Shown here one piece after another: positions 1 through 7,516 of a DNA stretch of 20,855 nucleotides (positions are counted from its first letter, which is position 1; every line of letters starts with the position of its first letter). Origin of the DNA: an uncultured Ignavibacteriota bacterium (GTDB lineage Bacteria; Bacteroidota; Ignavibacteria; Tepidaquicellales; Tepidaquicellaceae); the NCBI GenBank assembly GCA_937915485.1, contig CALGII010000168.1:1-20855 (forward strand), given 5' to 3'. The notes below the pieces were generated by a model. It ran no database searches and was not told the origin of the DNA. It worked only from the letters and a program-made list of their open reading frames with translations. The position numbers and the translations under genes were made by a program.

Positions 1-1762
1 TCGCCTGAGTGCGCTTCAGAATTTTTTCTCCCTTATCGTAATTATAAAATCTTCTGATATAATGCCGGAAGCCGATAAATACGTTTATGAATTCCTTAAT
101 CTCATAATTCAACGACGAGCCGAGAGTTCTTTCGTCAGAATAAGCCGTAGGTCTCACCGAGAAATTTTCGTTGTTGAACTGTCCCTGCTCGTATATCTTG
201 AGTATGCCGAAGAAACCCGCCGTAAGTTTTCTTGTAATTTTGAAATCAGTTGAATCTGTCAAATACAACTGCCTGAATGAGAAACTCTGAACCTGCGATA
301 CTATGTCCTCGTATTTATAGACAGTGTAATTGGCGAGAACCTGAAAATAGTTCTTCGTAGTCACGGCGCTGAAAGGCTTGAAAAAACTGACCGAGTTGAG
401 TTTGTAAACTTTGTTAGTGTTATTGTTTGAACTTTTCTGTCTGTAAATGTAATTAAGGATTGTCGAGTTGAACTCGAATGACGTTTCAAGATAAAAATTT
501 CTCAGGTTGTTATACCTGTGCGCGACAACCGTATTGAAAAGCAGTTCATCGCGGTCGTCGTAATTCAACTGGCTTTCCGTGTCGTACCGAAGCAGGGAGG
601 TGCTTCCCTGAAATTTGAATGTGTGCATGCTTGCCGGGGAATAGTATATCTCGAGATAAGTATTTGCCGTTTTGCTGTTGTTGTTCTTGTCCATTTCGAC
701 GTTATCAATATCGCGCTGCTGCTGCGGTGTAACGCTGCCAAGGTCGGTCGGCTTGTGGTTTTCCTCGCGCTCCGAGTAACTCGCGTTCAGCCGCGATTCG
801 AATCGTCCCGTCCTGAATTCTAATTCCACTCCGCCCTGCAGCATGTTCTCGTTTATCCTGTTATTGTAAATGTTCTCGAGAAAAAGGCTTCCTGCGGGAG
901 GCTTGTATTTATAATCGTTCTGAATATTCTTGAAAAAATACAGCCCTTTCAGTTTCAGGGAAAAGTTCTTCGTGAACCTGTACGACAGGTTATCGCTTAA
1001 AAGAAAATAATTCTCGAACCTTGACTGAACGTTGTAGGCGATTCTGAACTGTTTAATTATGCTGGTAGTGGCGGGAGTGAAGAAATCCGTTCTCATCGTA
1101 TAGGCTCTTACGACCGCTTCATTTTCCGAAAAATCCGAAAACCGCTTCTTCACGCTCGAATATAACTCGCCCGAATAATTCCTTTTTTCGCTGTACTCAT
1201 CGAGCGTAAGGTGCAGTATGCCCGAAGATTCGAAGTCGGATATGTTCAACTTGTTAACCCTGCTTTCGATTGTTCCCGAAAATCCTGTAGCGTACACGTC
1301 AATCTGCTTGTCATTTTTAATTCCGAGATTGGCGTTCAGGCTGAATACATTATCAGGAACGAAGTTGAGGCTCGTGAAGAAGAAATTATTGTAACCCTTG
1401 TTAAGGCCGATTTCCTTGCTGCCTGTAAGCAATTTGCTAATTATACCGCCGCCCGCTGAGACTTTTCTGGAGAGTGAATATTCCGTTGTCAGATATAAAT
1501 TATTATTATCAGTAGAAAAATTGTCGGTAAATTTCGTAATCGACGAACTGAAGTTATTCCTTAGAGTCAGGTTAAGTTTTCTGTAACTCCCGCTGTAGAA
1601 AACATTCGAAAGAAGATTAGCGGTATTCAAGTCGTTGTAAAAATCCGTTACAACCGAGTTCCGGTAATTGTTCGTGTCATTATCCGTGCTTATTAACTGC
1701 GCGTTCGCCGTCAGAGATAATATAAGGAATAGAATAATTATATTAAGAAAACGCCTCGTCAT
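1..1762 (-). CDS. Outer-membrane beta-barrel-like protein (partial, C-terminus outside window)
   Basis: I translated the minus strand from the ATG at 1762-1760. The frame stays open for 587 codons to the left edge, so the stop lies outside the window. The N-terminus is a typical Sec signal peptide: MTRRF, a hydrophobic stretch to about residue 18, then TANA|Q with probable cleavage after Ala21. The mature part is rich in Asn, Ser, Tyr and Phe. It shows many alternating polar/aromatic segments of about 10 residues separated by turn-like Asn/Asp/Gly stretches, for example LEIYYSPASMHTFKFQG and NFSLKLKGLYFF. That pattern fits transmembrane beta-strands of an outer-membrane barrel. I do not recognise a specific family. 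The start lies 20 bases inside the preceding ABC ATPase gene, so the two are probably translationally coupled. Coding status is confident. Barrel topology is inferred. Confidence 0.8.
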   Translation of the reverse strand, partial: MTRRFLNIIILFLILSLTANAQLISTDNDTNNYRNSVVTDFYNDLNTANLLSNVFYSGSYRKLNLTLRNNFSSSITKFTDNFSTDNNNLYLTTEYSLSRKVSAGGGIISKLLTGSKEIGLNKGYNNFFFTSLNFVPDNVFSLNANLGIKNDKQIDVYATGFSGTIESRVNKLNISDFESSGILHLTLDEYSEKRNYSGELYSSVKKRFSDFSENEAVVRAYTMRTDFFTPATTSIIKQFRIAYNVQSRFENYFLLSDNLSYRFTKNFSLKLKGLYFFKNIQNDYKYKPPAGSLFLENIYNNRINENMLQGGVELEFRTGRFESRLNASYSEREENHKPTDLGSVTPQQQRDIDNVEMDKNNNSKTANTYLEIYYSPASMHTFKFQGSTSLLRYDTESQLNYDDRDELLFNTVVAHRYNNLRNFYLETSFEFNSTILNYIYRQKSSNNNTNKVYKLNSVSFFKPFSAVTTKNYFQVLANYTVYKYEDIVSQVQSFSFRQLYLTDSTDFKITRKLTAGFFGILKIYEQGQFNNENFSVRPTAYSDERTLGSSLNYEIKEFINVFIGFRHYIRRFYNYDKGEKILKRTQA

Positions 1763-2501
1763 AGACAAACTCTTTTTTGCTGTCTCCGGCGGCAATTCCC
1801 CTGAACAGATTTTCAAGTGATTTGAATTCCGATGAGTCCTGAAGTTCCTGTTTTGTCCTGTCGAGAATCAGTTTCCCCCTGTCGATAACAATAATCCGCG
1901 AACTTACCTTTTCCATCAGATCCAGCAGATGCGACGAATAGAAAATCGTTTTTTCCTTCCCCGCAAGTTTAATAATCATATCCTGAAAAATCATAATCGA
2001 GAATGCGTCGAGTCCGTTCAGAGGCTCGTCGAGGAGGAGAACATCGGGATTATGCAGAAGAGAAGAGGAAATGAGAACTTTTTGTTTGTTTCCTTTCGAT
2101 AATTTCCCAATCGAATCGGAGAGGTGCTGGGTGAAACCGAATAATTCCGCGAAGTATTCATAACGTCGGATTACCGTATCAGAATTCAGACGTCTGACGT
2201 CACCAATAAACCTGAAATACTCAATCACGGTAAGGGAGTTGAACATATCAGCGGATTCAGGGACATAACCGGTTATCTTCTTTATTTGATCCTTATATTC
2301 GGGAAGTTTTAAGCCGCACACTTCGACGTTACCTTCAACGTAATTCATCATTCCGCACAAAATTTTCAACGTAGTTGATTTACCCGCGCCGTTTGTTCCT
2401 ATATAGCCGCATATATCTCCCGGACGCACTTCGAAACTGACGCCGCACAGAGCGCGGACATCCTTGCCGTAGGTCTTATGAAGGTTTTCGACTTTAATCA
2501 T
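1743..2501 (-). CDS. ABC transporter ATP-binding protein
   Basis: This 252-residue protein is a complete single ABC nucleotide-binding domain of the CcmA/YtrB/EcsA-like type, usually paired with an ABC-2 type permease. Visible motifs in order are Walker A GTNGAGKST (35-43), Q-loop region GYVPES where Glu82 replaces the usual Gln, signature LSKGNKQK (134-141), Walker B VLLLDEP (154-160), D-loop NGLD (162-165) and the switch histidine in SSH (His191). The substitutions (T for P in Walker A, K for the second G in the signature) occur in related exporters and do not suggest inactivity. The start at 2501 is set by the conserved MIKVENLHKTYG opening. No permease lies upstream, where a divergent nitroreductase begins. 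Downstream, the gene overlaps a beta-barrel-like gene by 20 bases. Substrate is unknown. Confidence 0.92.
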   Translation of the reverse strand: MIKVENLHKTYGKDVRALCGVSFEVRPGDICGYIGTNGAGKSTTLKILCGMMNYVEGNVEVCGLKLPEYKDQIKKITGYVPESADMFNSLTVIEYFRFIGDVRRLNSDTVIRRYEYFAELFGFTQHLSDSIGKLSKGNKQKVLISSSLLHNPDVLLLDEPLNGLDAFSIMIFQDMIIKLAGKEKTIFYSSHLLDLMEKVSSRIIVIDRGKLILDRTKQELQDSSEFKSLENLFRGIAAGDSKKEFVYDEAFS

Positions 2502-2671
2502 GATGAAATTTCAAAATATGCTTTTTAAAGATTAAAATAAATTTAGTAATGTATGTAGAGAAGAGCAACCAATTAAAAGCGATTTCAAACCGCATAACAT
2601 TACGGTTTTTCACATATGATTTTTGTATTTCTGTTCCGTAATGATTTTAATAAGTTGTTAGAAAAATAAGA

Positions 2672-3193
2672 ATGAATAGTACACTCGAGACAATATTAAG
2701 CAGAAAGAGCGTAAGGGAATTCAGGCAGGGTGAAATCGGCAACGATACACTCGACCTGATTATCAGAGCGGGGATGTCGGCGCCGACCGCGGTGGACAGG
2801 CGTCCCTGGGAATTCATACTCATAAAGGATAAATCAACGCTCGGAAAACTCGCCGCAGAATTGCCGTATGCGAAAATGGCTGCTCACGCTTCGGCAGGAA
2901 TAGTCGTAGCGGGAGATACGAACAGGCAATGGGGAGGAGCCGATTCCGAATTCTGGGTGCAGGATTGCAGCGCGGCAACTGAGAATATTCTCTTAGCGGT
3001 CGAATCGCTTGGACTCGGAGCGGTGTGGACGGCATTGCATCCTTACGAAGACAGGAAAATGACCGTAACCGATTTACTTCGCATTCCACCGCACGTGATA
3101 CCCTTATGTTTCATTCCCGTAGGAATTCCCGCGCGTGACAGCGCGGCAAAGGACAAATACGATGTTTTGCTCATACATTATGAGAAATGGTGA
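2672..3193 (+). CDS. Nitroreductase family protein
   Basis: This 173-residue protein is a small FMN-dependent nitroreductase (PF00881 fold), a homodimeric NAD(P)H oxidoreductase family. The N-terminal RKSVREF (11-17) supplies the Arg/Ser that normally contact the FMN phosphate. APTAVDRRPWEF (38-49) matches the conserved A-P-(S/T)-A-x-N-x-Q-P-W region, although the Asn/Gln positions here are Asp42 and Arg44. WVQDCSAATENILLAVESLGLGAVW (from 95) is the typical central helix leading into the GLG-W flavin loop. The length is normal for the shorter, Bacteroidota-type members. No strong Shine-Dalgarno precedes the ATG at 2672. The gene is divergent from the ABC ATPase across 170 bases and convergent with the zinc peptidase gene. 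Physiological substrate cannot be told from sequence. Confidence 0.9.
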   Translation: MNSTLETILSRKSVREFRQGEIGNDTLDLIIRAGMSAPTAVDRRPWEFILIKDKSTLGKLAAELPYAKMAAHASAGIVVAGDTNRQWGGADSEFWVQDCSAATENILLAVESLGLGAVWTALHPYEDRKMTVTDLLRIPPHVIPLCFIPVGIPARDSAAKDKYDVLLIHYEKW

Positions 3194-3199
3194 TTAATT

Positions 3200-3238
3200 A
3201 ATTGTATCGAAATGAGTGTTTAATCAACCGATACGATT
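3200..3238. terminator. Hairpin between convergent genes, possible bidirectional terminator
   Basis: The arms ATTGTATCG (3201-3209) and CGATACGAT (3229-3237) pair over nine positions including one G-U. An A-T pair at 3200/3238 extends the stem. The loop is 19 bases. The hairpin sits exactly between the ends of the nitroreductase (3193) and the metallopeptidase (3238). The flanks are AT-rich but neither side has a long T-run, so termination is plausible rather than certain. Confidence 0.4.
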
Positions 3239-4080
3239 TAAAGGTTTCTTGAATTGAACGTGTCGCCGCCGTTCATATCTCCTGATTTAAATCCCTTGTA
3301 AAACCAGTTTCGCCGCTGCTCGGAAGTTCCGTGAGTGAACGCGTCCGGTACGACGTAGCCCTGAGCATTTTTTTGAATCCGGTCGTCGCCTACGGAACTG
3401 GCAGCGTTAAGCGCCTCTTCAAGGTCTCCCTTTTCGAGTATATTCATCCGCTCGACATAGTGCGCCCAAACGCCTGCAAAATAATCGGCCTGAAGTTCCA
3501 TTCTGACGAGATACTTATTGAATTCCTTTTTATCCATCCTGCCGCGAAGGGAATTTATTTTATCGTTTGTCCCGAGCAGTGTTTGAACGTGATGACCAAC
3601 TTCATGGGCTATAACGTACGCCATAGCAAAGTCGCCGGGTGCTTTGAATTTATCCCTCAATTCGGAAAAGAAACTAAGATCGATATACACCTTCCTGTCG
3701 CCAGGGCAGTAGAACGGACCCGTAGACGCGCCCGAATATCCGCAGGCGGAATTGACCGAATTCGTATAAAGCACGAGTTTCGGTTCATCGTAAGTTCGAC
3801 CGCTTTTTCGGAATAAGTCACCCCATACAGTTTCGGTTTCCGCAAGAACCACGGAGGTGAACCTCGCGAGTTCCTGCTCCTCCTTCGAAGGTTTATAATC
3901 AGCGGTATTCTCTGTAGTTTCGTTCTGCTGCATATTTAAGAACTGGCCGGGGTCGCCGCCGAGGAAATAAATAACCAGCATTATTACAAGCGCGCCGATA
4001 CCGCCGCCGACAATTCCCTTCCCGGACATTCCTCTTCTGTCTTCGACGTTTGAACTTTCTTTTCTATCCTGCCACCTCAT
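3238..4080 (-). CDS. YpfJ-type neutral zinc metallopeptidase, membrane anchored
   Basis: This 280-residue protein matches the putative neutral zinc metallopeptidase family PF04228 (YpfJ). It opens with MRWQDRKES, as family members do. A Gly-rich turn and a single membrane segment follow (about 23-41, ending VIYFLGG). Then come an acidic linker (50-70) and the catalytic domain. The zincin motif HEVGHH is at 159-164, and ELQADYFAG (195-203) supplies the downstream Glu/Asp region. CGYSGASTGPFYCPGD (113-128) is the conserved Cys-containing segment, and THGTSEQRRNWFYKGF (249-264) is the conserved C-terminal block. Family length is about 280-300 residues, so the protein is complete. A GGAG-like ribosome site lies about 10 bases before the ATG at 4080. 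The catalytic domain should face the periplasm. The natural substrate of the family is not known. Confidence 0.93.
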   Translation of the reverse strand: MRWQDRKESSNVEDRRGMSGKGIVGGGIGALVIMLVIYFLGGDPGQFLNMQQNETTENTADYKPSKEEQELARFTSVVLAETETVWGDLFRKSGRTYDEPKLVLYTNSVNSACGYSGASTGPFYCPGDRKVYIDLSFFSELRDKFKAPGDFAMAYVIAHEVGHHVQTLLGTNDKINSLRGRMDKKEFNKYLVRMELQADYFAGVWAHYVERMNILEKGDLEEALNAASSVGDDRIQKNAQGYVVPDAFTHGTSEQRRNWFYKGFKSGDMNGGDTFNSRNL

Positions 4081-4424
4081 AATTTTTTCTCCGTATAAAG
4101 TTTGGATTACGAATCATTTTCCGGAAATTCCCTTAATAAATCTAACGAGACAAAACGACTGCGGTAATTTAATCACGGAAACAGGGAACAACGGAAGAAG
4201 AACTGAATACACGATAAAAATAACGAGCAACTATATGAAATAAAACGGATAAATTTTTTTTATTGATTACCTCAGTTCACGTCATAATTATTGGAATGGA
4301 CTTTTAATATAAAAAAAAGTAAATATGATTTTAGGAAACATCAGCATAATTATTCAACTACAGCGCGTTCAATTATTTCCGGCAGTTACACGATTCATTT
4401 TGTGAAATTAAAACAAAAAAAATC
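4081..4424. other. Divergent intergenic region
   Basis: These 344 AT-rich bases separate two divergently transcribed genes and must hold both promoters. I see no convincing coding frame, RNA gene or strong hairpin. Runs of A/T occur at 4253-4261 and 4312-4320. I could not pick out a promoter that clearly matches the Bacteroidota consensus. Confidence 0.5.
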
Positions 4425-4832
4425 ATGGCAGGCAAAATCGAAGAAGTAGAAGGCATCGGACCGGTTATAGGCGGAAAGTTACGCGCAGCCGGAGTCAATT
4501 CGACGGAAGATCTTTTGAATCAGGGAAAAACCCCGAAGCAAAGGTCGGAACTTGCGGCAAAGGCGGGCCTAACGGAGAAGCAAGTTCTTAAGTTTGCGAA
4601 CATGGTAGATTTATTCCGCATCAAAGGCGTCGGCGCGGAATTCGCAGAATTGCTCGAAGCCGCGGGTGTCGACACCGTGCCCGAACTCGCGCAGAGAAAG
4701 GCCGAGAACCTCACAAAAAAAATGGATGAGGTTAATGCCGAGAAGAAACTGTGCAGAAGAACTCCTTCTCTTAAAGAAGTTACTGACTGGATTGCCGATG
4801 CAAAGAAATTGCCCAGAGCGCTGGAATACTAA
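4425..4832 (+). CDS. DUF4332 helix-hairpin-helix protein
   Basis: This 135-residue soluble protein fits the DUF4332 family (PF14229), which consists of repeated helix-hairpin-helix units. Two units are visible: IEEVEGIGPVIGGKLRAAGV (5-24) and LFRIKGVGAEFAELLEAAGV (63-82). Each carries the GIG/GVG hairpin and the A-A-G-V ending. The second unit is followed by TVPELAQR and a charged helical C-terminus (LKEVTDWIADAKKLPRALEY). HhH units often bind nucleic acid or mediate protein contacts, but the role of this family is not established. The gene stands alone, 170 bases upstream of the HerA-like ATPase on the same strand. No obvious Shine-Dalgarno precedes the ATG, only an A-rich leader. Confidence 0.85.
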   Translation: MAGKIEEVEGIGPVIGGKLRAAGVNSTEDLLNQGKTPKQRSELAAKAGLTEKQVLKFANMVDLFRIKGVGAEFAELLEAAGVDTVPELAQRKAENLTKKMDEVNAEKKLCRRTPSLKEVTDWIADAKKLPRALEY

Positions 4833-5002
4833 AATAATAAATCAAAGTATTTCCGATATCCGGCCAATTTTCGGGCATGCCCTTGCTTGAAAGAACAAAT
4901 GAAACACGGGAATTTTCATTTATATCCGTGTAAGATATTGTTTTAATTACTTTTTAAAACAGATTAAATCATTAAATTCCCTATAACAAAAAATAAATTT
5001 GC

Positions 5003-6550
5003 ATGTCAGACAAAGAAAAATTCATCGCACATATTAACGAAGGTTACAATTTCAAGGGTGAAAGCATAGTTCTCGGCACCGCCATCCTTGACGGAGAGGC
5101 ATTACCGGGTGTGCAGATAAAACTTCCTTTGAAAACTCTCAACAGACACGGATTAATAGCCGGCGCGACGGGAACAGGAAAAACAAAGACGCTGCAGATC
5201 CTCGCTGAAGGGTTTTCCCTTAAGAGCATTCCTTCTTTCGTGATGGATATTAAAGGCGACTTCAGCGGAATCGCGATGCCGGGTACGGCGAACGATAAGA
5301 TTACCGACAGAATGAATAAAATCGGCATTCCGTTTGAGCCGTCAGGATTTCCTGTCGAGTTACTTACCATATCAAACGAAAAAGGGGCAAGGCTCCGCGC
5401 TACCGTATCCGAATTCGGACCCGTCTTATTTTCAAAAATGCTGGGATTAAATGACGCTCAAACCGGCGTGATGGCTATGATATTCAAGTACTGCGACGAC
5501 AATAAACTGCCGCTTCTTGACCTGAAAGATATGATTAAGATGCTGCAATACATAAGCAACGAGGGAAAAACGGAACTACAGAAGTCTTACGGAAACATTG
5601 CTACAACATCCGTCGGCACGATACTAAGGAAAGTAATCGAACTCGAACAACAGGGAGCGGATGTTTTCTTCGGCGAAAAATCTTTCGAAGTCGAAGATTT
5701 GTTGAGGACCGATGATAAAGGAAGAGGCGTGGTTTCAGTTATTAGACTCACGGATATTCAGAGCAGACCAAAATTATTTTCCACGTTTCTGCTGTGCCTT
5801 CTGGTTGAGATTTACAACACATTCCCCGAAGCGGGCGACCTCGACCAGCCGAAACTTGTAATGTTCATAGACGAAGCGCATCTGATTTTCAGTGAAGCCA
5901 CGAAAGAACTTCTCGACCAGATTGAAGCGATAATAAAACTCATTCGTTCAAAAGGAGTCGGAATTTTCTTCTGCACGCAGAATCCCGTGGACATACCCGA
6001 GGCGGTTCTGGCTCAACTTGGCTTGAAGATACAGCACGCATTGAGAGCGTTCACTGCAAAAGACAGGAAGCAGATAAAACTTATAGCCGAGAATTATCCG
6101 ATGTCGGATTTTTACAAAACCGAGGATATGCTTACATCGCTTGGCACCGGTGAAGCGGCAATATCGGTGCTTAATGAAAAGGGCAATCCCGCGCCGTTGT
6201 CTGCAACGCTGGTAAGGGCACCCTATTCAAGAATGGACATACTCAAGCCTGAAGAGATTGAAGCGATTATCGGAAAGTCAAAACTTGTCGAAAAATACGA
6301 CGAGGTAATCGACAGGGAAAGCGCCTTTGAAATCCTTAAAAAGAAACTCGAGGAATCCGAGAAGGAAGCCGATGAGCAAAAAAGCGAAGAGGTGAAGAAG
6401 ACAAAGGAAGAACCGTCTGCGGTTGAGAAAGTCCTGAAAAGCACGGCAGCAAGACAGGTCGGAAGAACCGTTGCGAGGGAGTTAACAAGGGGACTTCTTG
6501 GCGTTCTCGGCATAGGCGGAAGCACACGGAAGAAAAAAAGTTGGTTCTGA
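5003..6550 (+). CDS. HerA/YjgR-type helicase-like ATPase (DUF853)
   Basis: This 515-residue protein belongs to the DUF853/YjgR group of HerA-FtsK-like ATPases. After a short beta-rich N-terminus come LNRHGLIAGATGTGKT with Walker A GATGTGKT (54-61), the conserved FVMDIKGDFSGIA (79-91), Walker B VMFIDEAH (286-293), a sensor-like CTQNPVDIP (324-332) and an Arg-containing ALRAFTAKDRKQI (346-358). The C-terminal 80 residues are highly charged (ELEESEKEADEQ-like coiled-coil region), followed by a basic tail ending RKKKSWF. Family length is about 500, so it is complete. HerA proper works with NurA in DNA end processing, but YjgR-type proteins have no firmly assigned role and no nurA is nearby. A lipoprotein gene starts three bases after the stop. 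Confidence 0.92.
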   Translation: MSDKEKFIAHINEGYNFKGESIVLGTAILDGEALPGVQIKLPLKTLNRHGLIAGATGTGKTKTLQILAEGFSLKSIPSFVMDIKGDFSGIAMPGTANDKITDRMNKIGIPFEPSGFPVELLTISNEKGARLRATVSEFGPVLFSKMLGLNDAQTGVMAMIFKYCDDNKLPLLDLKDMIKMLQYISNEGKTELQKSYGNIATTSVGTILRKVIELEQQGADVFFGEKSFEVEDLLRTDDKGRGVVSVIRLTDIQSRPKLFSTFLLCLLVEIYNTFPEAGDLDQPKLVMFIDEAHLIFSEATKELLDQIEAIIKLIRSKGVGIFFCTQNPVDIPEAVLAQLGLKIQHALRAFTAKDRKQIKLIAENYPMSDFYKTEDMLTSLGTGEAAISVLNEKGNPAPLSATLVRAPYSRMDILKPEEIEAIIGKSKLVEKYDEVIDRESAFEILKKKLEESEKEADEQKSEEVKKTKEEPSAVEKVLKSTAARQVGRTVARELTRGLLGVLGIGGSTRKKKSWF

Positions 6551-6553
6551 CAT

Positions 6554-6832
6554 ATGAATAAACTCATAATAATATTCTTAATTGCAGTTGCGGCAGTATT
6601 CGCATCCTGCTCCAAAAACGAGCCCCTGAATCCCGAGGACAGCCAGTACGTTTACGTTTGCACGAGCAACTCGGCAAAGACATACCATACGGACAGAAAT
6701 TGTTCAAGGTTGAAAAACTGCGGTCAGGAAGTGCTTGAAGTCACACGAAAGAAAGCGCGTGAGAACGAAAGAATTATATGCAGCGATTGCGATAAACGGG
6801 ACAAGAAGTCGGACAAAGATACGGCGAAATAA
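6554..6832 (+). CDS. Small Cys/His-rich lipoprotein
   Basis: This 92-residue protein has a lipoprotein signal MNKLIIIFLIAVAAVFASC, with the lipobox Cys at 19. The mature domain carries VYVCTSNSAKTYHTDRNC and later CSDC. Cys36, His45, Cys50, Cys56, Cys76 and Cys79 are spaced like a small zinc-ribbon or metal-binding fold. Short domains with a C-x(8)-H-x(4)-C pattern recur in hypothetical proteins of Bacteroidota, but I cannot assign a named family. The C-terminus is very charged (RDKKSDKDTAK). The ATG lies three bases after the HerA-like gene's stop, so the two are very likely one transcript. The protein would be membrane-anchored outside the cytoplasm, so direct contact with the cytoplasmic ATPase is not expected. 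Confidence 0.8.
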   Translation: MNKLIIIFLIAVAAVFASCSKNEPLNPEDSQYVYVCTSNSAKTYHTDRNCSRLKNCGQEVLEVTRKKARENERIICSDCDKRDKKSDKDTAK

Positions 6833-6889
6833 TTTATGCATATATAAAACCGTTTTGTGTCAAATCCCGGATTACCGGAAAGCCTTTTA

Positions 6890-7342
6890 TTACAGCACGC
6901 ATACTGCGGCTGTTAATATCATACCTATTACCGCCTGAGATATTAATTTCTGCCATTTGATTGGTTCGCCTTTCCTTGCGAACAATAATCCGTAGGGAGT
7001 CCACCACGCCCAGGTAGTAATATTTCCCATTACCTGCTTCGTGAAATTTCCCCTGTCGTTGAAAATATTCAGGGATGCGCAGTAGAAATAAAACAATATG
7101 TCGCAACCCCAGAACCACCAGATAATATTAAAGCCTGCCGCAGACTGCCAGCCGATGAAGATAAGCAGCAATAATGAAATCAGAATCTGGAAAGCAAATT
7201 GAGAAATCCTGTAAGGGTTTATGAATTTCAGGTTGACCCAGTTTCGTTTCAAACTAACATTATAACCAATATAATCATAAAGAGAGAACAAAGCGGCTCC
7301 GACGAACGACCAAAGAAAATAATATAAAACCTGATTGAGCAT
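6890..7342 (-). CDS. Hypothetical integral membrane protein
   Basis: This 150-residue protein has about four membrane segments: roughly 5-27 (YYFLWSFVGAALFSLYDYIGY), 49-66 (FAFQILISLLLLIFIGW), 72-93 (IIWWFWGCDILFYFYCASL) and 132-150 (AVIGMILTAAVCVL). It is rich in Trp and Tyr, with a WAWWTPYGLLF stretch before the last segment. I do not recognise the family. The same region also has a 94-residue frame, but this frame has the more natural membrane-protein composition and a complete topology. It stands 174 bases downstream of the hybrid kinase gene on the same strand, so co-transcription is possible but not shown. It converges on the lipoprotein gene. Confidence 0.7.
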   Translation of the reverse strand: MLNQVLYYFLWSFVGAALFSLYDYIGYNVSLKRNWVNLKFINPYRISQFAFQILISLLLLIFIGWQSAAGFNIIWWFWGCDILFYFYCASLNIFNDRGNFTKQVMGNITTWAWWTPYGLLFARKGEPIKWQKLISQAVIGMILTAAVCVL

Positions 7343-7516
7343 AAAATACTAAATGATTAAAACCGGTAATTCAAGAAAATAATCCGAAGAACAATTAATA
7401 ACAATTAAAAAGGCAGGAAGGAATTCATAATCCCTGACCGGATTATTCGCCGTCGACATCAGATATGCCGTCCGTGAAGGCGAGAAAATCACATTAAAAA
7501 ATTCAACCTCGTAAAA

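Noticed and set aside
518..823. 101-codon plus-strand frame
   Set aside because: It is antisense to the continuous signal-peptide-bearing minus frame that fills 1-1762, and its composition is unlike a real protein.
4904..4931. ACACGG/CCGTGT hairpin after the DUF4332 gene
   Set aside because: It has only six pairs with a 16-base loop and no T-run, so it is too weak to call a terminator.
6834..7118. 94-codon minus-strand frame overlapping the small membrane protein
   Set aside because: The alternative frame 6890-7342 gives a coherent four-helix membrane protein. This one has no topology or motif.
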